The notes beneath the pieces are model-generated. The model ran no database searches and was not told the DNA's origin. It saw only the letters and a program-made list of their open reading frames with translations. Position numbers and translations under genes: made by a program. 22,743 nucleotides of DNA from Chitinophagaceae bacterium (lineage in GTDB: Bacteria; Bacteroidota; Bacteroidia; Chitinophagales; Chitinophagaceae): positions 1 through 22,743 of the forward strand of contig CANJDY010000008.1 of the NCBI GenBank assembly GCA_947472635.1. Direction: 5' to 3'. Positions 8,424 to 16,463 of the stretch are shown one piece after another; the first letter of the stretch is position 1; the number at the start of each line of letters is the position of its first letter.

Positions 8424-8762
8424 CTAACTGACTAAGCCATTTATAGCGCTTTTAAACTCCTTAGCCGTCTTATCGCCCATGTTCTTGCATTCCAGCAGTT
8501 TGGCGAAGGATATGCCGGATAATATAGATACAGGCGAATCTACAGTAATGCCTGGCACCGATAACTTATCACGGTTATTGATTAAAACATTTATTAAACG
8601 GTGTGACATATTGATATCCCGGATTGGGGTGTCTTTATTGATGATAAGGTGGTTTGGGATGGCGGCAATTTGATCGTTGATTGAATCCAACTCGTCTTTT
8701 AACTGCTTCTTGTAATCATTGACGATTTTGAGGGCTGAAAGGAATTCTTTTCTTGATATCAT
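8424..8762 (-). CDS. Small protein resembling the RNA polymerase alpha C-terminal domain
   Basis: A 112-residue protein with an ATG at 8762; an upstream TTG at 8777 would add five residues. The N-terminal 40 residues form a helix with coiled-coil character (KEFLSALKIVNDYKKQLKD). Residues about 44-112 follow the pattern of the alpha C-terminal domain: an N-terminal helix (TPIRDINMSHRLINVLINN, compare 'ddLelSvRsaNcLk' in RpoA), a helix PVSILSGISFAKLLE, the turn CKNMGDKTAKEF (compare 'LLktkNfGkKSlnEi') and a final helix. A 12-residue insertion separates the first and second helices. That domain binds UP-element DNA and activators. Here it lacks the polymerase-assembly domain, so a regulatory role is inferred. 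It sits upstream of the type I operon on the same strand. Confidence 0.6.
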   Translation of the reverse strand: MISRKEFLSALKIVNDYKKQLKDELDSINDQIAAIPNHLIINKDTPIRDINMSHRLINVLINNRDKLSVPGITVDSPVSILSGISFAKLLECKNMGDKTAKEFKSAINGLVS

Positions 8763-8776
8763 GGGGTAACTTAACA

Positions 8777-8799
8777 AATCGTTATTTGGTGTAACGATT
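8777..8799. promoter_or_regulatory. Inverted repeat upstream of the alpha-CTD-like gene (possible operator)
   Basis: AATCGTTA and TAACGATT form a perfect 8-bp inverted repeat with a 7-base spacer, located 15 to 37 bases upstream of the ATG at 8762. The position fits an operator or the leader of this gene's transcript. No binding protein is identified. Confidence 0.4.
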
Positions 8800-8894
8800 A
8801 TAGCGTATTAAGATAGGGGAAATTTGGGTGGGGTGCAAGAGTTTTTAAATATGGTTATTAAACTATTTTCTACTTCTTGAAGACTGTTTTTGTT

Positions 8895-9116
8895 TTAATC
8901 ATTTTTTAAAAAGAGGTTATTTAGTTGCCTATCTGCATAAAAAATATCAAGCATCTTTCCCAACTTTTTTGCCATTTCTAAGTAGTCTACGGGTACCCTA
9001 TCTATATCTTCCTGAGAGCCTGTTTTAGCCTCTATAAAGAGTAGTAGTAACTCTTCTATACTTAACACCCTAAGAGTAGCTAATAGCTTGTTATATTCCT
9101 GTTGCTGGTTATTCAT
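8895..9116 (-). CDS. Small helical protein, unknown function
   Basis: A 73-residue soluble protein, predicted to be almost entirely helical (NKLLATLRVLSIEELLLLFIEAK, then DYLEMAKKLGKMLDIFYADRQLNNLF). It has no signal peptide; the Leu-rich stretch is part of an amphipathic helix interrupted by Glu residues rather than a membrane segment. It starts at the ATG at 9116 and is separated by about 130 bases from the alpha-CTD-like gene downstream on the same strand. I do not recognise the family. Confidence 0.45.
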   Translation of the reverse strand: MNNQQQEYNKLLATLRVLSIEELLLLFIEAKTGSQEDIDRVPVDYLEMAKKLGKMLDIFYADRQLNNLFLKND

Positions 9117-9151
9117 ATTATTATGTTTACTGATTTTATGGAAGTTGGGCG

Positions 9152-9853
9152 TTAATTACAATATTTCTTTATCGATTCATATGCTCCCCCATAACCTAAC
9201 TCTCCAGCTTTACTTAAATCTAAGCACCCGCTATTTTTTAAATTTATTAATATTTTTGCCACACCTCTGTTATGGTATGCATATGCAAATTTCGGATTAA
9301 GTTCTAACGCTTTTGAAAAGTCTATTATTGCACCTTGGAAATCCTTCAAAGTGATTTTTGCATTTCCCCTATTATAAAAAAAATCCCAATCACTTGGATT
9401 TAGCATTATTGCTTTATTATAATCTATTATAGCACCTCTGTAATCTTCCAATTTAGCTTTTGCTACACCCCTATTAAAATAGGACACTTCAAGTTTTGGA
9501 TTAAATTCTATTGCTTTTGTATAAAAATTTATAGCACTTTTCCAATCATTTAGCATTGCTTTAGAAACTCCTATATTATAATAATTTTCTGATTCTTTTG
9601 GATTAAGCTCTGCAGCCTTTGAATAGTCTATTATAGCACCTCTATAATCTTCCAATTTAGCTTTTGACAAACCCCTGAAATTATAGATTTCTCCAAAACT
9701 TGGATCAATTTCAATTGCTTTTGTAAAATCTCTTATTGCACCTTGGTAATCTTTCAAAGCATCTTTTTCTATACCTGATTTAATATACTCTTCTGCTGTT
9801 TGGCTAAAACAGTTTAAACTAAAATAAAGTAACAAGAAAGTGAGTGATTTCAT
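9152..9853 (-). CDS. Secreted tetratricopeptide repeat protein (paralogue 1)
   Basis: A 233-residue protein with an N-terminal signal peptide (KSLTFLLLYFSLNCFSQ, likely cleaved before or at Gln18), so it should be periplasmic. The rest is about six 34-residue TPR units of the type 'YYNRGxAKxxLxDYxGAIxDxxKAIELNP', followed by a C-terminal cap GCLDLSKAGELGYGGAYESIKKYCN. TPR arrays form right-handed superhelices that bind proteins or peptides; the partner is unknown. It is a clear paralogue of the next gene upstream (9958-10455), with the same signal peptide style and C-terminal cap, and they look like a tandem duplication. Within the gene, two units 204 bases apart are nearly identical in DNA, pointing to recent repeat exchange. 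Confidence 0.85.
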   Translation of the reverse strand: MKSLTFLLLYFSLNCFSQTAEEYIKSGIEKDALKDYQGAIRDFTKAIEIDPSFGEIYNFRGLSKAKLEDYRGAIIDYSKAAELNPKESENYYNIGVSKAMLNDWKSAINFYTKAIEFNPKLEVSYFNRGVAKAKLEDYRGAIIDYNKAIMLNPSDWDFFYNRGNAKITLKDFQGAIIDFSKALELNPKFAYAYHNRGVAKILINLKNSGCLDLSKAGELGYGGAYESIKKYCN

Positions 9854-9957
9854 TAAGGTTGGGATTTAGTTAAAAAATGATACTTAGTTTCAAATATTAC
9901 TGATTTTTATTAATCTGTTTCCCTATTCTGGATTTTTAATATTTACTGAAGTTATAG

Positions 9958-10455
9958 TTAATTGCAAAGTTTCTTTATCGCTTCATAAGCTTTCTCATAA
10001 CCCAATTCCCCAGCTTTACTTAAATCTAAGCATCCGCTATTTTTTTGGTTCAAAGATATTTTTGCCAATCCTCTGTTAAGGTAGGAAAGGGGGTCCTTAG
10101 GATTTAGTTCTATTGATTTGGTGTTATCTATTAATGCCCCTCTGTAATCTTCTAATTTAAACTTTGCCAGCCCTCTATTATAATAGAAAATAGCATTTTC
10201 AGGATTAAGTTCTATTGATTTACTTAAGTCTGCTATTGCCCCTCGATAATCTTCTAATTTCAGTTTAACAGTCCCTCTGTTATAATAGAAATTTGCATCT
10301 TTAGGATTAAGTTCTATTGATTTTCCATAGTCTAATACAGCACCCATATAATCTCCCAGTTTTTCTTTTGACACACCCCTGTTATAATATTCCTCGGCTG
10401 TTTGGCTATAGCAGTTAAAACTAAAAGTGAGAAACAGGAAAGTGAGAAATTTCAT
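9958..10455 (-). CDS. Secreted tetratricopeptide repeat protein (paralogue 2)
   Basis: A 165-residue protein with a signal peptide (KFLTFLFLTFSFNCYSQ) and about four TPR units (for example DYRGAIADLSKSIELNPE). It ends in the same cap as its neighbour (SGCLDLSKAGELGYEKAYEAIKKLCN). It is probably periplasmic and acts as a protein-binding scaffold. It lies upstream of the 9152-9853 paralogue on the same strand with a gap of about 100 bases. It is shorter by about two repeats, consistent with duplication followed by gain or loss of TPR units. There are no enzymatic motifs. Confidence 0.85.
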   Translation of the reverse strand: MKFLTFLFLTFSFNCYSQTAEEYYNRGVSKEKLGDYMGAVLDYGKSIELNPKDANFYYNRGTVKLKLEDYRGAIADLSKSIELNPENAIFYYNRGLAKFKLEDYRGALIDNTKSIELNPKDPLSYLNRGLAKISLNQKNSGCLDLSKAGELGYEKAYEAIKKLCN

Positions 10456-10499
10456 TTTGATTTTTTTTAAACAATTAGGGTTAGTTAAAATTTAAAAAG

Positions 10500-10868
10500 T
10501 TATGAGCGATCGTTTAATTCAATAGTAATCTTGTCATTTCGCATTGAATTTGGAATTTCTGAAAATAATTTATCGCCAAATTGAATCAATTCAACTAAGT
10601 CTTGCTTGACAAACAAAACTGTTTCTTTTTTAAATTGTCTTGACACAATAAAATCTTCACTTTCAAGATAAACTTGTTTAAGTATAATTTCAGAGTTCAA
10701 ATATTTTAGTACGGTTTTGTCATTAGACGAATAGTATATTTCACCTGAACCGTCTTTAAGATATGAACTAAGAAATAGCTCGCCAGTCTTATTCTTATAC
10801 AATCCTAATATCGTTCCCTCTGAATTAAGTATATCGCCAACTTTCAGTAATTGATTAATTTTTATCAT
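10500..10868 (-). CDS. Partner protein of the HEPN-like gene, unknown function
   Basis: A 122-residue soluble protein, predicted to be rich in beta strands in its first 90 residues (VGDILNSEGTILGLYKNKTG, ELFLSSYLKDGSGEIYYSS) with a short helix VELIQFGDKLFSEIP near the end. There is no signal peptide and no family I recognise. Its ATG shares one base with the stop of the upstream HEPN-like gene (TAATG), so the two are translated together and very likely act together. By position it could be an antitoxin, a regulator or a substrate-recognition partner of the HEPN-like protein; this is inference only. Confidence 0.6.
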   Translation of the reverse strand: MIKINQLLKVGDILNSEGTILGLYKNKTGELFLSSYLKDGSGEIYYSSNDKTVLKYLNSEIILKQVYLESEDFIVSRQFKKETVLFVKQDLVELIQFGDKLFSEIPNSMRNDKITIELNDRS

Positions 10869-11578
10869 TAAAAATCCAACTTATAAGGTCCATCAAATTT
10901 TGTTAGCAAATTATTTTCAAGTGATTTAAATAGAAGTTCATTTACCCCAATAAGAATATTAGAATATATCTCAAGTCTTTTTCGTTGTTTTACATCAGAC
11001 ATTTCAATTGTGGTCTTTGTGCCATGGAAAATATTATTTCTAACCAAATAGACAAACCTTACTATATTTTTTAGTTGTCCAATTGAAAAATTTCCTGATT
11101 CAACAACTTTTTTAAACTCTTTCTTAAATGAGATTACTTCAAATTCTTTAATTCTTTTATCAGGGGTTATTCCTTCAATTGATTCTATTAGTATTCTTTC
11201 TAAAATAGGATTTTCCCTTTTATTAGGTCTTTTAATAAAACGAATAAATTCAATTTTTTCATCATTGGAAATGTGATTAAAAATAAAATCTATCATTGCT
11301 TTGTACTTGTACCCGTCAGTTGGAGATTCTTCTTTTCCATCTATAATTACTTTTTCTAAAGGATTTAAAATATGAGTTTCACAACTTTTCTGCCAATCAA
11401 AATTATAAAAAGTGTTAAATGCAAAATAAGAATAAACAAATTTAGATGGCTCAAACATTTTCCATGAACCTGGCTCATATTCAATAATATGTTTGAAGTC
11501 TTTCGTCACTAAATGTAAACGATGTAGGTCTTTCAGTTCTTCTATGAAACTATATTTATTATTTATATTTTCACTCAT
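10868..11578 (-). CDS. HEPN-like domain protein, possible RNase of a defence or toxin module
   Basis: A 236-residue soluble protein. The C-terminal part (about residues 150-222) is helical and contains VRNNIFHG with Arg180 and His185, matching the R-x4-H signature of HEPN domains. In active members this signature forms the metal-independent RNase site at the dimer interface. The RNNIFHG context is characteristic of the Apea/MAE_28990-like HEPN group. The N-terminal 140 residues (around GSWKMFEPSKFVYSYFAFNTFYNFDW) are unfamiliar. It is coupled by a one-base stop-start overlap to the 122-residue gene downstream. It lies between a type I restriction operon and a DUF262/HNH nuclease, a typical defence setting. 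The motif is seen directly; activity and role are inferred. Confidence 0.6.
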   Translation of the reverse strand: MSENINNKYSFIEELKDLHRLHLVTKDFKHIIEYEPGSWKMFEPSKFVYSYFAFNTFYNFDWQKSCETHILNPLEKVIIDGKEESPTDGYKYKAMIDFIFNHISNDEKIEFIRFIKRPNKRENPILERILIESIEGITPDKRIKEFEVISFKKEFKKVVESGNFSIGQLKNIVRFVYLVRNNIFHGTKTTIEMSDVKQRKRLEIYSNILIGVNELLFKSLENNLLTKFDGPYKLDF

Positions 11579-11670
11579 GTTTTTTTATTTAAGGCAGTTA
11601 ACTGAACCAGTTTTTATTACAGATTGATTTCATAAGGATTCTACTTTTCTCAATTTGTCATCTTTCATCG

Positions 11671-13455
11671 TTATAAAGAATGATAATACTCCTTGATTTT
11701 TGTAGCCATTAGTTTCCGCCTTAGTATTAAAAAATCATTATAATCGTCAATATTCATTTGCTGAATTTCAATAGGAACACAGTTCATTTTTAAATTATCT
11801 AATAGTTGTTGATCGTTAGCCAAACCGCTTACCTGTTGATTATTGTCAACCATCTGCGATTTTATTATTTCAAAGTAATCCTTTGGTGGTTTATTGCCAA
11901 CCTTTATGTTAATCTCAGATTGCATATAAACATAGTTAGCAATTTGATTGTATTTACTTCTATCTAAACCGTTCTTTTTCAAATAGTCCTTAGGAAACAA
12001 ATGGTGGATATCACCACGAAGTGAAATAAGGTCACCAACTAATACATCTCTTGATAAAAACCCTTTGTCATTAGCTTTTACTTGTGATGCTAAGAATACA
12101 TGGAAGTAAGGACTACTTGCTACTGAAGTATCCAAACTCTGAGGAAGCGATGCATTCCAAAAGGCATCTGAAAGTTCGCCCTCCTCTTTTTCCTTCAAGT
12201 ATTCGTCAAACGGTTTCTGTGAAATTTGTTTAATATCAAAATCAAAAGCACTTTCTGGCGATCCAGAATAACGGCCTGTCAAGATTGAAAAAACTAACCA
12301 ACGCCTTACATAACTTTCAATAGCAACAGAATTTACACGTAAATCTTTTAGTTTAAGGTAAACGATGTATGCGAAATTGATAGCGTTTTGTGAACGGATA
12401 AGTTTTGGTGAAATAAATCCCGCCGATTTAATTATCATCAAGAAACGCTTGAAGTTTGTTTCATCGATGAAGTTGTGAACTCCTTTTTTTAGTATCGCGA
12501 AAGATGTTTCTGCAATACTTTCCTCATAAGTCCTTAATTCAAAGTTTCGACCAGATAGCAAACTCACCAAGTCAGAAAGTCGCCCTCTATTGAATTGCGT
12601 TGTAAATGCTACACGGATTAAGTCGTTGTAGTCTGGATCGTATAAATCTTCATTCTCTGTTTTTAGCCATCGCATTTTTTGAAAAAACTCTGAATTGGCA
12701 AAATCTTTATCATTATCAACGATGTGTTTGTAAAATTCTGGGGCAATAGCCAAATGGCAGAAATAGTCAATCGCTTTGCGTAGTTCATTTCCACTATATT
12801 CAGTGTTCGAGGCAATTTTACTCATAGCAAAATCCGCTTGACTAAGGACAACCCCTTTTGAATTAATACGAATAAAAATCTCCGTAACGGTTTCAATATC
12901 TAAATCAGCCGCCAGCTCAATAATCCCTATTTGTTTTTTTGGGATATTCATCAAGTTTGAAAAAGCGTTGCGAACTTGCTTTTTGTCTACATCTGGGTTA
13001 AGTACAAAATATTGGTCAGCGATTTCAAAAAGATCACCGTTTATTGCAAGCGAAATATCAGCAAGCCAAGTTTTATCCTTTAAGATTGCCGGGTTCTGGA
13101 CTTCGAATCTTTCATCAATTGGATGGAATGCAATTTTAATTTTTATTCGCTCGTATGTTTTGTTGATAACATATTGTCCAAGAATTGCAGCTGTTAATGC
13201 TGTTACCCGTTGCTGTCCGTCAATGAGTATTTTCTTACCCTCACTTAAACTTCCGTCTTTAAGTCGAACATTTGGATTCCTCCAAGCGATAACATAACCA
13301 ATTGGATATCCCTGATACAAACTATCCATTAAGTCACGAACTTTAGAACTATCCCAAACAAAAGGTCTTTGAATCTCAGGAATGGCAATTTCGCCAGAGT
13401 TTACCCAAACTAAAAGGGTTTCAATTAGTTGTTGATTTACAGCGTATTTCTGCAT
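11671..13455 (-). CDS. DUF262 and HNH (GmrSD-type) defence nuclease
   Basis: This 594-residue protein has the two-part plan of GmrSD-like type IV restriction enzymes in a single chain. The N-terminal DUF262 (ParB/Srx-fold NTPase) domain shows [10 protein letters not shown] at 25-34 and [12 protein letters not shown] at 77-88, where the DGQQR segment binds and hydrolyses nucleotide. The C-terminal region has a DUF1524-like His-Me finger nuclease: [11 protein letters not shown] with His484 and His485, Asn503 and Asn507 in NQIANY, and GNKPP at 520-524. Relatives such as GmrSD cut modified phage DNA and SspE senses phosphorothioated DNA; the substrate here cannot be told. It is followed about 90 bases later by the HEPN-like pair on the same strand. 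Confidence 0.88.
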   Translation of the reverse strand: MQKYAVNQQLIETLLVWVNSGEIAIPEIQRPFVWDSSKVRDLMDSLYQGYPIGYVIAWRNPNVRLKDGSLSEGKKILIDGQQRVTALTAAILGQYVINKTYERIKIKIAFHPIDERFEVQNPAILKDKTWLADISLAINGDLFEIADQYFVLNPDVDKKQVRNAFSNLMNIPKKQIGIIELAADLDIETVTEIFIRINSKGVVLSQADFAMSKIASNTEYSGNELRKAIDYFCHLAIAPEFYKHIVDNDKDFANSEFFQKMRWLKTENEDLYDPDYNDLIRVAFTTQFNRGRLSDLVSLLSGRNFELRTYEESIAETSFAILKKGVHNFIDETNFKRFLMIIKSAGFISPKLIRSQNAINFAYIVYLKLKDLRVNSVAIESYVRRWLVFSILTGRYSGSPESAFDFDIKQISQKPFDEYLKEKEEGELSDAFWNASLPQSLDTSVASSPYFHVFLASQVKANDKGFLSRDVLVGDLISLRGDIHHLFPKDYLKKNGLDRSKYNQIANYVYMQSEINIKVGNKPPKDYFEIIKSQMVDNNQQVSGLANDQQLLDNLKMNCVPIEIQQMNIDDYNDFLILRRKLMATKIKEYYHSL

Positions 13456-13576
13456 ATTTAGTTTTTTTATACATCAGTTTAAAGACTAATCTGACGTCTA
13501 TAAGGGTAAGGCGTTAGTAAACGCTATGCAACTTAATACTTTATTATGAGCTGGCTATAACCTAAATGGGTATTTT

Positions 13577-13597
13577 AAAAAAGCAAACTGCCTTTTT
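13577..13597 (-). terminator. Intrinsic terminator of the TonB_C-like/TPR gene
   Basis: Read on the - strand, AAAAAGGCA, a 3-base loop GTT and TGCTTTTTT form a 9-bp stem with one G-T pair and a run of T residues. It starts 18 bases after the stop codon at 13615, the right place and orientation to end that transcript. Confidence 0.6.
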
Positions 13598-13614
13598 GTA
13601 GTATAAAACTAAAC

Positions 13615-15369
13615 TTACTGGCAATATTTTTCCAACATATTAACAGCATTCTTAATACCCAATTCCTTAGCTTTAGTAAAATCTGCGCATGCACTATCAT
13701 CTTCGTCCAAAGCTATTTCCATAACGCCTCTCATAAAGTACGCCCCACCGTTATTCGAATCAATCGTTACCACCTCAGAAAAATCAGCAATTGCGCCAAT
13801 AAAATCATCTATTTGATATTTTGCATTTCCTCTATAGTAATAAGCATCTAAATATTTTGGGTCAATATTAATTGCTAAAGTATAATCGTCAATTGCACCT
13901 CGATAATCTGTAATATGAACTTTGGAAGCAGCTCGATTATAATAAGCCTGACTAAATAAAGAATCCAGCAGGATTAATTTATCAAAGTCCTTTATAGAAC
14001 CTTCATAGTCCTTTATAATTGCTTTTGCGTAACCTCTTTTATAGTAAGCATCCCCATTAGTAGGATCAAGTGATATCACCTCAGAAAAATCGGCTATGGC
14101 ACCTTGGTAATCCTGTTGATCAACTTTTGAAATCCCCCTATTATAGTAAAATGAAGCATTATTTGAGTCAAGCTTGACGACTTTAACCTCACCAAAAAGA
14201 GTGTCCACTTGATCTTGGGTAAATAATATGAATTCACTATCATCCGTTTTGGAATAATTTTTATTGGTTCCTGAATATTTTCTATCGATAGCAAATTTGG
14301 CTTTTCTTATTCCCAGGTCATCAACAACTGAAATACTAACACTATCTGCACCTAAAATAAAACGCGAGGTTAAAATATTCGTAACAGGGTCTTTTAAAAA
14401 ACCAAAGGCATCTCTATAGCTAACAGAAAGGCTATCATCAAAAAAGGCCGTCATCAACCTTAGATAAAAATAATCAGACTCACTTGGTTTTCCATTATTG
14501 GTAAAATAAATTTTCTTTGTCGCCTTTGCTCTTTCATTTTCATCATTAGAAGTCTGAAATACTTCAGGTACAAAAGCAAACTCCCTTATCGTATCATGAG
14601 TTTCCCTATAAAAGCTTTCAGTAATTACAGCAATACAAAAGTCCTTATTAAATATATTACCTACTGTTGTTAATTCGTCAACTGTAAAAGTGATATTTTG
14701 GTTTAAGTAGTGATCAACATATTCGCCATCATGAATAGCTCTAATCCATTTCCCTGCCTTCTTAATTACACGTACAAGTTCTTCCTCCATTCCATACCCA
14801 TTTTTAGTAATCACTTTAATGTCATCAATTGCACCATCAATTTTAGAAATTTTAAATTTTGCAGTAACAACATATTTACCCCCTGGCGCACCATTGTTAA
14901 TAGGTATATTCGCATTAAGGTTGCTATCCAAAAATGTCATAAAATTGCCTGCCCAATACTGATAAGAGGCACCTCTTTCTAAAATTTCAGAAAGACTATC
15001 AATTGAATTTTTATAGTTATTTATTTTTCTTTCACTTAAATTATTTTCAATTAGCAGATTAATTCTATACAATGCTATTTTAGAAATATGCATTTCATCA
15101 GAATAATAATTACTACTATCAGAAAAAATAAAATTACCAAGACTATCAAAAGTTGAAATCGAACCAGTTTGATTCTTAAGGCATAAACGATACAGCAATG
15201 AATCCCTTTGATACTTCTTTTGTATTACTTTTTTCTTTGAAATAAGTTTTAAAATTTGAGCCTTGTCAACTTTAGCAACATCAGCGATTTGACTATAAGC
15301 TCCATGAGAAACGGTTAACAACAGAATCAATGAAATAAGTTTTATTTTGATCGAATTGTTTTTTTTCAT
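13615..15369 (-). CDS. Secreted protein with TonB C-terminal-like domain and TPR repeats
   Basis: The ATG at 15369 is chosen because it opens directly on a signal peptide (KKNNSIKIKLISLILLLTVSHGAYSQ) and leaves a 73-base gap to the previous gene; the frame extends to 15486 but that would overlap the upstream gene. The 584-residue product is probably periplasmic. Residues about 165-230 match the TonB C-terminal pattern (strand KFKISKIDGAIDDIKV, then GYGMEEELVRVIKKAGKW, then NQNITFTV). Residues about 403-584 are five TPR units ending in the cap ACADFTKAKELG...EKYCQ, like the caps of the two short TPR proteins. The middle (about 240-400) is unassigned. Without a TM anchor other than the signal peptide it is not a classical energy-transducing TonB; a scaffold or signalling role is inferred. 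Confidence 0.8.
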   Translation of the reverse strand: MKKNNSIKIKLISLILLLTVSHGAYSQIADVAKVDKAQILKLISKKKVIQKKYQRDSLLYRLCLKNQTGSISTFDSLGNFIFSDSSNYYSDEMHISKIALYRINLLIENNLSERKINNYKNSIDSLSEILERGASYQYWAGNFMTFLDSNLNANIPINNGAPGGKYVVTAKFKISKIDGAIDDIKVITKNGYGMEEELVRVIKKAGKWIRAIHDGEYVDHYLNQNITFTVDELTTVGNIFNKDFCIAVITESFYRETHDTIREFAFVPEVFQTSNDENERAKATKKIYFTNNGKPSESDYFYLRLMTAFFDDSLSVSYRDAFGFLKDPVTNILTSRFILGADSVSISVVDDLGIRKAKFAIDRKYSGTNKNYSKTDDSEFILFTQDQVDTLFGEVKVVKLDSNNASFYYNRGISKVDQQDYQGAIADFSEVISLDPTNGDAYYKRGYAKAIIKDYEGSIKDFDKLILLDSLFSQAYYNRAASKVHITDYRGAIDDYTLAINIDPKYLDAYYYRGNAKYQIDDFIGAIADFSEVVTIDSNNGGAYFMRGVMEIALDEDDSACADFTKAKELGIKNAVNMLEKYCQ

Positions 15370-15442
15370 TGTAGAAATATTTTTAAATTGATTTATTTTA
15401 ATTGAGCAAGCAGGTTTCAATGCAAATACTATTTGTATAAAC

Positions 15443-15943
15443 TTATTCAAATTCCACATTAGGATCATAATAGTCGTATTCTGCAATGATTTTACCTAAC
15501 TCCAAGGCAAAATCGCAATGAATAGCAACTTTTTGGACTTTATTATCCTGGTCAGTACTAATCCTGTACCCCCAAATTTGCACCCAGGTTTTATACCCCC
15601 TCACAGGTTGTTTATAGTGTACTTCCTGAATAAAGTAAGAACTGTCCAGCTTTGTTACCATTACGTTGTTTTTATCCGGCTGGCACAATTCAATGACTTC
15701 ATTGATTGTTAAAGGTATCAGGTTGTCATAAACGATGGCGGTATCTGCATAAGCAAGTCTTATGCCGGTAGAATCGCCAACAAAGCAATTACTAAATGCA
15801 CTCAGTACTAATTGAATATCATCAGGATTATTTACAATAACTCCCGAAAAAAGTCTTTTCGCATTTTCAATTTTTTTGGAGGCACTAATGCAGGAGCTGA
15901 TTAAGGATGAGATTAGTAATAATAGAAAGCAATATTTTATCAT
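15443..15943 (-). CDS. Lipoprotein, unknown function
   Basis: A 166-residue protein with a lipoprotein signal: hydrophobic KYCFLLLLISSLISSC, with Cys18 as the likely lipidated residue. The mature part is mixed alpha/beta (GVIVNNPDDIQLVLSAFSNCF, YADTAIVYDNLIPLTINEVIELC, YIQEVHYKQPVRGYKTWVQIW), which loosely recalls a small ligand-binding cone fold, but no family is recognised. It should be attached to the periplasmic or outer-membrane face. It lies 73 bases upstream of the TonB_C-like/TPR gene, probably in the same transcript. A 16-base element nearly identical to one before the sigma-factor gene lies about 50-60 bases upstream of its start. Confidence 0.7.
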   Translation of the reverse strand: MIKYCFLLLLISSLISSCISASKKIENAKRLFSGVIVNNPDDIQLVLSAFSNCFVGDSTGIRLAYADTAIVYDNLIPLTINEVIELCQPDKNNVMVTKLDSSYFIQEVHYKQPVRGYKTWVQIWGYRISTDQDNKVQKVAIHCDFALELGKIIAEYDYYDPNVEFE

Positions 15944-15989
15944 TATATTTTTTTTAAGTAATTACCACCGTTTGAACATATATGTCGAC

Positions 15990-16005
15990 AATCTAAAAAT
16001 GTAAC
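15990..16005 (-). promoter_or_regulatory. Shared 16-base element upstream of the lipoprotein gene (possible promoter)
   Basis: On the - strand this reads GTTACATTTTTAGATT, ending about 47 bases before the ATG at 15943. It matches GTTACATTTTTAAATT at 18589-18604, upstream of the sigma-factor gene, at 15 of 16 bases and in the same orientation to its gene. The GTTACA core resembles -35 boxes of some ECF sigma factors. That the local sigma factor recognises it is inference. Confidence 0.4.
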
Positions 16006-16026
16006 CACCTTTTTTAAAAAGGCATC

Positions 16027-16058
16027 AAAAAAGCCTCATACAATTAAGTATGGGGCTT
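16027..16058 (-). terminator. Intrinsic terminator of the small lipoprotein gene
   Basis: On the - strand, AAGCCCCATAC, loop TTAATT and GTATGAGGCTT pair over 11 bases (one G-T) and are followed by TTTT, making a T run of six. It starts about 50 bases after the stop at 16107, so it should end the transcript of the 77-residue lipoprotein gene. Confidence 0.75.
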
Positions 16059-16106
16059 CGAAATAGGGTACGAATTTAATTATAACTACGATAGCAAAGA
16101 GATTAA

Positions 16107-16340
16107 TTACTTGTTAGTAGGCTTATAAATGGCCCCAGTTGCAAAATCAACAATAGTCCCTGGCCAAAATAATAAGATATCGGCAACTAATGCACCCCCT
16201 CTAATAGCTCTTGCTGGTTCGCCTTCCTTTGGTTTTGTCCGTTGAAGGTCAGAAACTCTACCGCCAAATACGGTTGCACAAGAAGAGAAAAGAAAGGAAA
16301 TACAGATTGACATAATAACAACGCTTAATGATCTTTTCAT
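16107..16340 (-). CDS. Small lipoprotein
   Basis: A 77-residue protein with a clear lipoprotein signal (KRSLSVVIMSICISFLFSSC, Cys21 as the lipidated residue, followed by ATVFGG). The mature protein is about 57 residues: a polar stretch (DLQRTKPKEGEPARAIRGG) and a hydrophobic segment (ALVADILLFWPGTIVDFATGAIY) that could sit in or against a membrane. The shape, with a C-terminal 'D...WPG.I.D..TG..Y.P' motif, recalls YceK-like and other tiny Bacteroidota lipoproteins, but no function is known. It is flanked downstream by its own terminator, so it is probably a single-gene transcript. Confidence 0.7.
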   Translation of the reverse strand: MKRSLSVVIMSICISFLFSSCATVFGGRVSDLQRTKPKEGEPARAIRGGALVADILLFWPGTIVDFATGAIYKPTNK

Positions 16341-16463
16341 GGTTTCGATTAATTTTTTCTCCTACTCATTTGGCTTTTCAGAATGACGCCCCGTTTGAAT
16401 GGTTGCTGGACTCCATTTTTTTAATTTTACAATTATAATAATAAGAGGCAATTGTCAAATAAA

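Noticed and set aside
9150..10450. Regularly spaced repeats that could suggest a CRISPR array
   Set aside because: The 102-base period is the DNA trace of 34-residue TPR units in open reading frames; there are no constant repeats with unique spacers.
12968..13297. A 109-codon + strand ORF
   Set aside because: It is antisense to the conserved DUF262 motifs of the gene on the - strand; the Ser/Cys-rich composition is what the complement of that gene gives.
15370..15486. Upstream extension of the TonB_C-like/TPR gene to an ATG at 15486
   Set aside because: It would overlap the preceding lipoprotein gene and bury the signal peptide 40 residues inside; the ATG at 15369 is better.
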